A stretch of DNA of 64,000 nucleotides. Origin: Flaccisagitta enflata (Eukaryota; Chaetognatha; Sagittoidea; Aphragmophora). How positions within the stretch are numbered: the stretch's first letter is position 1; every line of letters starts with the position of its first letter. A model generated the notes under the pieces. It worked only from the letters and a program-made list of their open reading frames with translations. It searched no databases and had not been told where the DNA came from. The stretch covers positions 88,412,001 through 88,476,000 of the forward strand of contig OZ231127.1 in NCBI GenBank assembly GCA_965153355.1, in the 5' to 3' direction. Of the stretch, positions 54,417 through 64,000 are shown piece by piece. Both the position numbers and the translations under genes were made by a program.

Positions 54417-56418
54417 GGTTCTAAACCCAAAACAACCCCTTTTTCCTGAATGTTTCAAATTCTTGACATCTTTTTTTTATTCTTACACACAAATAAGCTG
54501 TGAGAACGATAAGACAAATACTGTAGTCATAATACAATCGTAGTTTACACGCAATAGGTAAAAATATCTAGTAGGCACGTTTTGAGACTTTTGTTCTGTT
54601 TGCTGATGGGCCAGAGAGAAAATTATTTTTTACCTTCGCCCTCTGCTTTTATAATTTATTGCTTTCAGGAATTGAAAGCCAAGATTTATTCTTCGTATTG
54701 AACCTGTATAAGCAACAGTAGATCAGTCAAACTGAAAGCTGAATCAACGGACCGCAATATTTGCTAACTTCATCCTGTCTAAAACCTTAATCATCTCAAA
54801 CCTAAATTTCTGTTGCTGCCGGAGATAGAATTCATCGTTCTCACAGAAGCAAACAAAAGCAACAAGTAACTGCAATTGAACAGCTAACTCCGAGCTATTG
54901 TACACAATCTTTGTATAGGCGAAAATGTTTGACTCAGGCACAGGTTTCTGCCTCTCTGCACGCTGAAGATGACAATCAAGTGAGCACTCAAAGTTTTTGT
55001 ATGTAATTCACATTGTAGCTACACGCTATGGTTAAACAAATTTGGAGAGAAAAGGGGTGAGGATAAGAATAGCTTGAAATAAACAAATTCCATTCCTTAA
55101 TTGTAAAACAAATTACCAGAACGGGTAAGTACTAGAAAAAAAGGTATTTTGCAAATATTCACAACGGTATAGGCATGGTATAGGCCTATACATAGCCCTT
55201 GGAACATGCCTATACTATTTGCATAGGTAAATATTGATTGTAGACTCAAGTAAAAAGTAAAATATAAAATATACAAGCACGAACCTTAAAACGGAAAAAA
55301 GTAAACTTGAGGAGCTGTCCGTAAGCGATAATATACAAGCTGAAAGTGCTACTCCAGCATATAAATACAAGGCATAACGGAGGCCAAAGGAACAACTCGT
55401 TCGTTTGAGTTCTAAATCTATTTGAAGCCTAATCTAAAAATTTTATATAAACTTGCATGCCCCAAGTTACAACCCATAACCTTTATACTTGAATGTTGAT
55501 AGAGATGTGTAACTTAGAAGCCGCTCCTGAGCAGAAACGCTGACAACAAATTAATTTTTAACCAAGAAATTTAAAAATCTATTTAAATTTTTCATTATTA
55601 TTATAATTAATAGTCTTTAAAAGTCTTTTTTTTCATTTAGCTTTGGTTTTTGACAAAAACAATAAAGCTGAAAAAATGGCGAAACTGGACAAGATGGTCG
55701 GATTTTCCAAAAACCAACTATGTATCAATCAGCGACTTTAATAACAGCCTCCCCCCTGGCAGCCATTACACCCAAAAGGCCCAATACCCTCATTGACAAG
55801 TAACAATATGACATTGCGGTGGTTAGCATACAATTTGTTTTGCCAAAGAAATAAAATAATTGTCATAAAAAATGACTACAGAAAAGTTAGGAAAACCCAA
55901 AATTCACTACTTATCGAACAATTGAGCGACGCGACGTATACCGATGTATCATCTCTGACCTCAGTCGGACTGGTCTTTTAACACTTGACTCGTTCCACAT
56001 GAAACACAACATAAGGCTACATGAGGTTTAATAGCCAACGAATAACGGGGGTTACTAACTTACCATAATACCAACACAACAACCGTCACGCATTTGGACT
56101 ACGTATTATGTAACATGATTATCATTAGACAAAAGTTTATCATGTAACGTGATTATCATTAGACAGGGTTTATCATCAGAAGGCACTTGAACGATGGCAG
56201 GATAGAGAACAAGTTGGAAAACTCAAATTACAGTCCACCGAACCTGAACAGCAAGATTTCCAATTATACAACCTGACGGCGAGGCGCGGAACTAGTGAAT
56301 CCAGAGATAACAGGATATGAAACAAAGTTTTAATCGGGAGTGTATAAACTTGAGTCGCTTTTGATTCCCCCTCCCCCCATACCTTGCCTTTGACTCAGAG
56401 GTGCCGATTCCGTCTTGC
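54417..56418. other. Upstream region of the receptor-like gene
   Basis: About 2 kb of AT-rich DNA 5' of the start codon on the minus strand, presumably holding the promoter or 5' UTR. No TATA box, CpG island or upstream exon could be assigned. Fragments such as CCTATACATAGCC are locally repeated (55170-55215). Confidence 0.4.
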
Positions 56419-56420
56419 TA

Positions 56421-57287
56421 CAGTACCTTCCGAGCAAACCCGGCTAAAACTGGAGGATTAATTCTTGTTACTTTGATTATATTTTTTAAACTTCATTTTT
56501 AGTCGCGTGCTACGCGACTCTATAAGCCACTTTGTCAGTTGGTCGGTCGGTCGGTCCGTCGGTCGGTCGGTCCGTCGGTCCGTAACAAAGTTGTTTTAAA
56601 AGCTTTTTATTGCGTTTTTCATGTCTATTAACAGTGCAGAAGATGCTTGGAGTAGTAAATAGCTGTTTGAAATGTCTTTTTGAAAAAATCGTTTGTCTGT
56701 CTGTCTGCCTCAGTTTTTGAAAGTGCCGACGCACGCGATTTAGGTCTAATGACCTTGTTTGTAAAAAACTTAACAAAAAGATACTTAATTCCTTGAACAT
56801 ATTTGGCTGTCAAAAAAAAATAACTCGTGAAATCAAAGTGCATAAAGACATCAATATGGAGCGTTCTACCTCAGACCATTGGATTCAGCAGAAAATTTCA
56901 TTTATCCTAAACTACAAGAACAGCTCAATCAGACTATTAGTTTAGGTTTTACAGCTATTTTAAGTGTTTCAGGACAATTGTCTCAAAATAATTTAGGACA
57001 ATTGTCCTTAAAAACTTTAAATGGCCATAAAACCTGAAATAATTGTCTGATAGAGCTGTTCTTGTAATCTATGAGTGGTAAAATTTTCTGCTGAATCCAA
57101 TGGTCTGGGTTAAAACACTCTATATTGATGTCTTCATACACTTTGATTTTTTTTTTACATTATAACATGTTCAAGGAACTAAGTATCTTTTAATTAAGTT
57201 AAATACCAAAAATGAAGTTTGAAAAATGAAATTAAAGTAACAAAAATTAATCCTCCAGTTTTAGCCGGGTTTGCTCGGAAGGTACTG
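56421..57287. mobile_element. TA-flanked MITE with a GTCC element inserted in one arm
   Basis: CAGTACCTTCCGAGCAAACC at the left and its inverse at 57268-57287 are flanked by TA on both sides (56419-56420, 57288-57289). The arms pair further in (GGAGGATTAATTNTTGTTACTTT; TGGATTCAGCAGAAAATTT; AGAACAGCTCWATCAGACWATT). The GTCC long-subfamily element (56499-56760) splits the left arm. The outer flanks together rebuild the hairpin repeat GAGGTGCCGATTC...CCGCGTAGCAT, so three families are nested here. Confidence 0.8.
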
Positions 57288-57289
57288 TA

Positions 57290-57785
57290 CCGCGTAGCAT
57301 GAACCGCACTTCAGTTAAACTCAGGCTATGTACCATACGAAGGCTTTCCCCCTTAAGACTCTCCCCGTTATCTGTCTTCAATGAACAAACTGTCCGCTTA
57401 AAAGGGGTGGCATACGCAGTCCCCTCCACATTTACCTGGCTGGATTCCAGAAATGGGGCTGGAAAAAGGCCACACGTGTACTCGGGTAGGAATGGTGATG
57501 ACCAAAATAATTTTTGCTTCTCACTCAAGTCACGGTTGGCCCAAGGTGCCGGTCCGGACCGGGTTAGGACAACTCTGCATTCCGGCTTTTACTGCAAATT
57601 TTTTTTATAATGATCATCCCTTCTAACAAATCAAAACCGTGCCAAGTGATTTTCACATATAATCATTTATACATACTTATATTTGCAAGATTGATATGAT
57701 CTTTCTTTATTCAATAGAATAATCAAAACGTTGACGCGAAGAAAGGTTCTTTTCTTGCTTGAAGAAGTCTTAAGCGACCATGGTA
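57290..57785. other. Non-coding stretch between MITE and composite element
   Basis: Moderately GC-rich to 57600 with open frames on both strands but no family match or splice support, then AT-rich. No gene called. Confidence 0.4.
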
Positions 57786-58906
57786 AAAAGCTTCAAAATT
57801 ACAGTCCCCGACTGGGACTGTAATTTTGAAGCTTCTCGTGCGTGCGACTCGAAGATACAAAAAAAAAATTTCAAAAAAAAATTTTAAAAAAAAAAAATTC
57901 AAAAAAAACAAAATATATTTTTCAAAAAAATTTTTAAAAAAATTTTCAAAAAAAATTTTTCAAAAAAAAATTTTCAAAAAAAAATTTTTTCAAAAAAATT
58001 TTCAAAAAAAAAAATTAAAAAAATCAAAAAAAAATTTTCAAAAAAAATTTTTTTTCTGAAATTTTCAAAAATTTTTTTTCAAAGTTGAAGATGATGACAG
58101 TAGTTGAAGATGATGACAGTAGTTGAAGATGATGACAGTAGTTGAAGATGATGACAGTAGTTGAAGATGATGACAGTAGTTGAAGATGATGACAGTAGTT
58201 GAAGATGATGACAGTAGTTGAAGATGATGACAGTAGTTGAAGATGATGACAAAGTTGAAGATGATGACAGTAGTTGAAGATGATGACAGTAGTTGAAGAT
58301 GATGACAGTAGTTGAAGATGATGACAGTAGTTGAAGATGATGACAGTAGTTGAAGATGATGACAGTAGTTGAAGATGGTGACAGTAGTTGAAGATGGTGA
58401 CAGTAGTTGAAGATGAATCTTGAAATCCATGATGGCAAACCTAAAGAAAAAAAAAAATTCACATAGTTTTACTACCCTCTACCTATGTAAATCGCCTAAG
58501 TCTTAGTAACATAAAACTAAATAAATAGATAAGCTAATATCTCCTACACCAGACCTCAGATTTAATTCGAATTTTGCAGGGGTTGTTTATTTAGTACCCT
58601 TTACATGTATACCAAATTAAAAAAAAATTCACATAGTTTTACTACCCTCTACCTATGTAAATTGCTTAAGTCCAGTAAAATATTACTACAAAAATAATAG
58701 GCAAAGGGTAGTAAAACTTTATGAATTTTTCTGAAAATTGGTACACATGCTCCCATTGACATAAAAATAACACTGGTAAAGTTTCATAAACTTCTGAGGC
58801 CTGGTTCAGAAGATATGACAGGGTTTGACACAGAGTAACAGAGTAACAGACAGACTACACGAACAGGCTACTTCATAGTCACCGACGAAAACTGTTCGTC
58901 GGGGAC
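57786..58906 (-). mobile_element. Composite HINE-like element, copy 5 (short)
   Basis: Hairpin around AAATTACAGTCCCCGACTGG (57786-57835), A/T tract, 18 units of the 19-bp minisatellite (58083-58412), GAAATCCATGATGGCAAACC, about 1.5 core repeats, then GACTACACGAACAGGCTACT and the CCGACGAAAACTGTTCGTCGG hairpin. The order is the same as in copy 4. Confidence 0.82.
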
Positions 58907-60109
58907 AGAAAACTGCAATGTGCATATGAGGTTTTCGTCCACCATGGCTAGATACGAAATGGTGGTATTCGAGGAATGGGAAATTACCCGCGCAAGTCTT
59001 GACACGGGATTCTTTCTTTGTTACTCTTTTCCTTCCTTTCTGGCCCTTTTTCCTCCATGATACCCCCCCCCCCTTGCTGGCCGCAACTGCCGCACTTTGA
59101 CGATTGCCTGCCGCGTAACATTACTACCATGCTACACAGAATCGGCACCTCCGTTTTTTGTACTATATGATTTGATACTGTCAAGAGTTACATTTTCTTA
59201 AATACTCTTTTATCTCCCCCCTTTTTTTCCTTCCCCCTTGCCCAAACCCAAGATTTTTTTCCTACCTCGCCACAAGGGGGGTAGGGGGCCGGAGAAAAAG
59301 AAGCAGGCTTGTAGTAATATAAAACCGATTAAAACCGATTACTTCCCTAAGTAGTCAAAACAATTCGGGTTTTCTCAAAGTAAAATTTCATTGTTCACTT
59401 GTACTTCAAACTTGTGTAAAATGTTGTTACCTTTTTCTTTAATTTCCTTCCCTGTTTCCAAACTTTGAATTTTATATCGCCCCCACTGCCCTCCCAGTTT
59501 AGGGAACGAAAACGCAAGAATGTTCATCCCCAAGCAAGATTATTTCGGTTCCGCATCTTTTATTATGTCTAAGATTTCCCCCATAAAAAAGCCTAAAATC
59601 CACCTCACAATTCTTAGGTGTAAAAAGATCTTGAATAACTATGAGCGCGCCATAATGAGCCATATCCGTATACTGTGCCGTCGATTTTTTTCCAGTGAGA
59701 CTTCGTCTTATCACAGTATCACACCTTGGATTTGTTTTCTCCGCGCGCAAGTAATTCGTAGGTAGATCAACATGATCGTGTCACCTTGCCGAATTCGTTG
59801 CCTTTTTTGCTTGCTTGCTCAGTTGGTGGAGAGGGAGGCGAATGGGGGGAGGGGAGAGGGGGGAGGCGAATGAGGGGACGGGAGGAGATTGAGGGGGGGG
59901 AAAGAGACAAGTGACGTAGATTGTTGGTCAACGAAAACTGACTTGAGTTTGGAACTATTTTTTTCCTTTCGGTTTTCAAATCCAAACTCGTTTCATGGCG
60001 TGGAAAGTAGCTTTGTACGTTTTTAAAGTTTCTGCGCAGCCAAAAACTACAGAGTTCCCGGTATAAAATCCCTTAGCGCCGATGGGGGTGGACACTCCCC
60101 AATCCCATT
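58907..60109. other. Downstream flank of the PAK gene
   Basis: Contains one more hairpin-motif copy (GCCTGCCGCGTAACATTACT ... ACAGAATCGGCACCTCC, 59105-59155), G/C-rich runs (59250-59290), a GGGGAGG tract (59825-59905) and a minus-strand AATAAA near 59560. No separate gene. Confidence 0.5.
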
Positions 60110-60169
60110 TCAGGACCGTTGTTCCGCATTTCTTCGCATGAGCGGAATAAGACAAGAGTGATGACCAGC
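60110..60169 (-). CDS. PAK4: PAK exon e: C-terminus and stop
   Basis: The acceptor CTTCTCTTCAG leads to AGHHSCLIPLMRRNAEQRS and TGA at 60112-60110. The C-terminal IPLMRRN motif matches the usual ending of group II PAKs (I-V/I-P-L-M-R-x-N), which confirms the reading frame through all five exons. It is too short (19 codons) to be seen as a free-standing open frame. Confidence 0.88.
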   Translation of the reverse strand, partial: AGHHSCLIPLMRRNAEQRS

Positions 60170-60401
60170 CTGAAGAGAAGGAGATGTAAGAGTTATTAGA
60201 CACACAAATTTGTTGCTACGTGAATCTTCATCTGAACATGTGATGAACAACATTTGTCGCCATCGTAGTGAAAACTTTGAACCATCGATCATTGAAAATA
60301 TTGCCAGAGGCCAGAAGCCTACGCAATCTACCATGCTTCACCTTTTGATTTGCAGAAATTGTCACAGTCAAAATAAAAGAATAGTTGGTTATGTTCACTC
60401 A

Positions 60402-60749
<348 letters not shown>

Positions 60750-60847
60750 TTACCGTGTCTAAAGTAGCGCCCCCCCCCCCGTGACAGAGAAAAGATCAAA
60801 TCATTCAAAAGGTTGTGAGGTCTTGATAACGAGATTTCGAGTCGTAC

Positions 60848-60947
60848 CTGTAATGGAGGTTCGTTGAAGAAAGGAGGTTCTCCATCAACCATTTCGATAC
60901 ACATAATGCCGAGTGACCAAATGTCCACTTCCGGACCGTAAGGCAAC
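60848..60947 (-). CDS. PAK4: PAK exon c: helix F region
   Basis: The exon is exactly 100 nt. It reads [20 protein letters not shown], then [13 protein letters not shown], with the conserved Asp and Trp of kinase subdomain IX (DIWSLG) and the PAK-specific DGEPP-FNEPPL. The acceptor CCCCTTTAAG completes the Arg codon from exon b; the donor is ACAG|GTACGA at phase 0. A short TGAA/TTCA microsatellite lies just upstream in the intron (60960-61010). Confidence 0.93.
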
Positions 60948-60959
60948 CTTAAAGGGGAT

Positions 60960-63727
<2,768 letters not shown>

Positions 63728-64000
63728 CTAGACAAAAACATGACGAGGAAGTGGATTTGATGACATTCCGTGACGCCAAAGAGCGACTATCATATGAGAA
63801 ATTATAGGGTGGGGGTGAGGTAAAATGGGTCGTTCACATTTTTCGAAGAATTGTCGAGGAAAAAATTGGTGATTGTGAAGGAAGGTTTAGTGCGTCTAGT
63901 TTTTTGACTCAAACAGAAATTTTGCAAAAAAACATTAAAACATTAAAACATTAAAGCCTAGAGAGAGGCGTAACAAAAGTGGATGACCCATTATATCCCA
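63728..64000. other. PAK intron continuing past right edge
   Basis: No further PAK exon within 270 nt. ACATTAAA is repeated in tandem at about 63930. The upstream kinase exons must lie outside. Confidence 0.6.

Noticed and set aside
57247-57610. Overlapping 93- and 103-codon frames in a GC-richer patch
   Set aside because: No recognisable domain, no good splice borders, and one edge lies in MITE sequence.

Overview
The window is eukaryotic and almost certainly from an invertebrate animal (or a close relative). It has split genes with canonical GT-AG introns, a group II p21-activated kinase, a CR1/Jockey-type LINE, and very heavy microsatellite, minisatellite and foldback-element content. Nothing bacterial (operons, Shine-Dalgarno sites, CRISPR) is present. 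The species cannot be named from the sequence.

Two host genes are visible, both on the minus strand. (1) At 60110-63727 lie the last five coding exons of a group II PAK kinase. They run from the region after helix C to the stop codon, and all splice phases agree. (2) From 54416 down to 773 and off the left edge runs a gene of at least 53 kb, which I assembled by hand from 16 exons. The exons are small (119-491 nt), have GT-AG borders and join in one reading frame. They give at least 1,516 residues: signal peptide, large unrecognised ectodomain with one fibronectin type III domain, a Cys-rich juxtamembrane segment, one transmembrane helix and a cytoplasmic tail. The two tail exons in the window look duplicated and each ends with a Tyr-x-Asn motif. 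I do not recognise the family. Phase agreement at every junction (one with a choice of acceptor), and an FN3 domain completed across an intron, are the main support.

The large introns are filled with mobile and repetitive DNA. Intron 13 (3036-10821) holds a LINE in the same orientation with intact-looking ORF1 (coiled coil plus SGNH-like domain) and ORF2 (endonuclease plus reverse transcriptase), led by two 280-bp monomers rich in hairpins. Intron 3 (31068-51810) holds several copies of a composite element (terminal hairpin, A/T tract, 19-bp minisatellite, about 166-bp core repeats) resembling Helentron-type non-autonomous elements (HINE/pearl), an orphan LINE ORF1, TA-flanked MITEs, and AC, CAA, GAAA and 21-bp arrays. 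Intron 7 (18922-29038) holds another composite copy and two foldback elements. A short dispersed family with GTCC-rich cores occurs more than a dozen times. One copy can be compared with an empty paralogous site, which shows it was mobile.

Layout: 1-2,035 repeat end, tail exons 16 and 15, dispersed repeat; 2,647-3,035 transmembrane exon; 3.3-10.8 kb GA arrays and LINE; 10.8-18.9 kb exons 13 to 8 with DNA-element remnants; 19-29 kb repeats; 29.0-31.1 kb exons 7 to 4; 31.1-51.8 kb repeat-filled intron; 51.8-54.4 kb exons 3 to 1; 56.4-58.9 kb MITE and composite element; 60.1-63.7 kb PAK, one intron of which carries a 1.55-kb 20-bp VNTR beside its splice acceptor.
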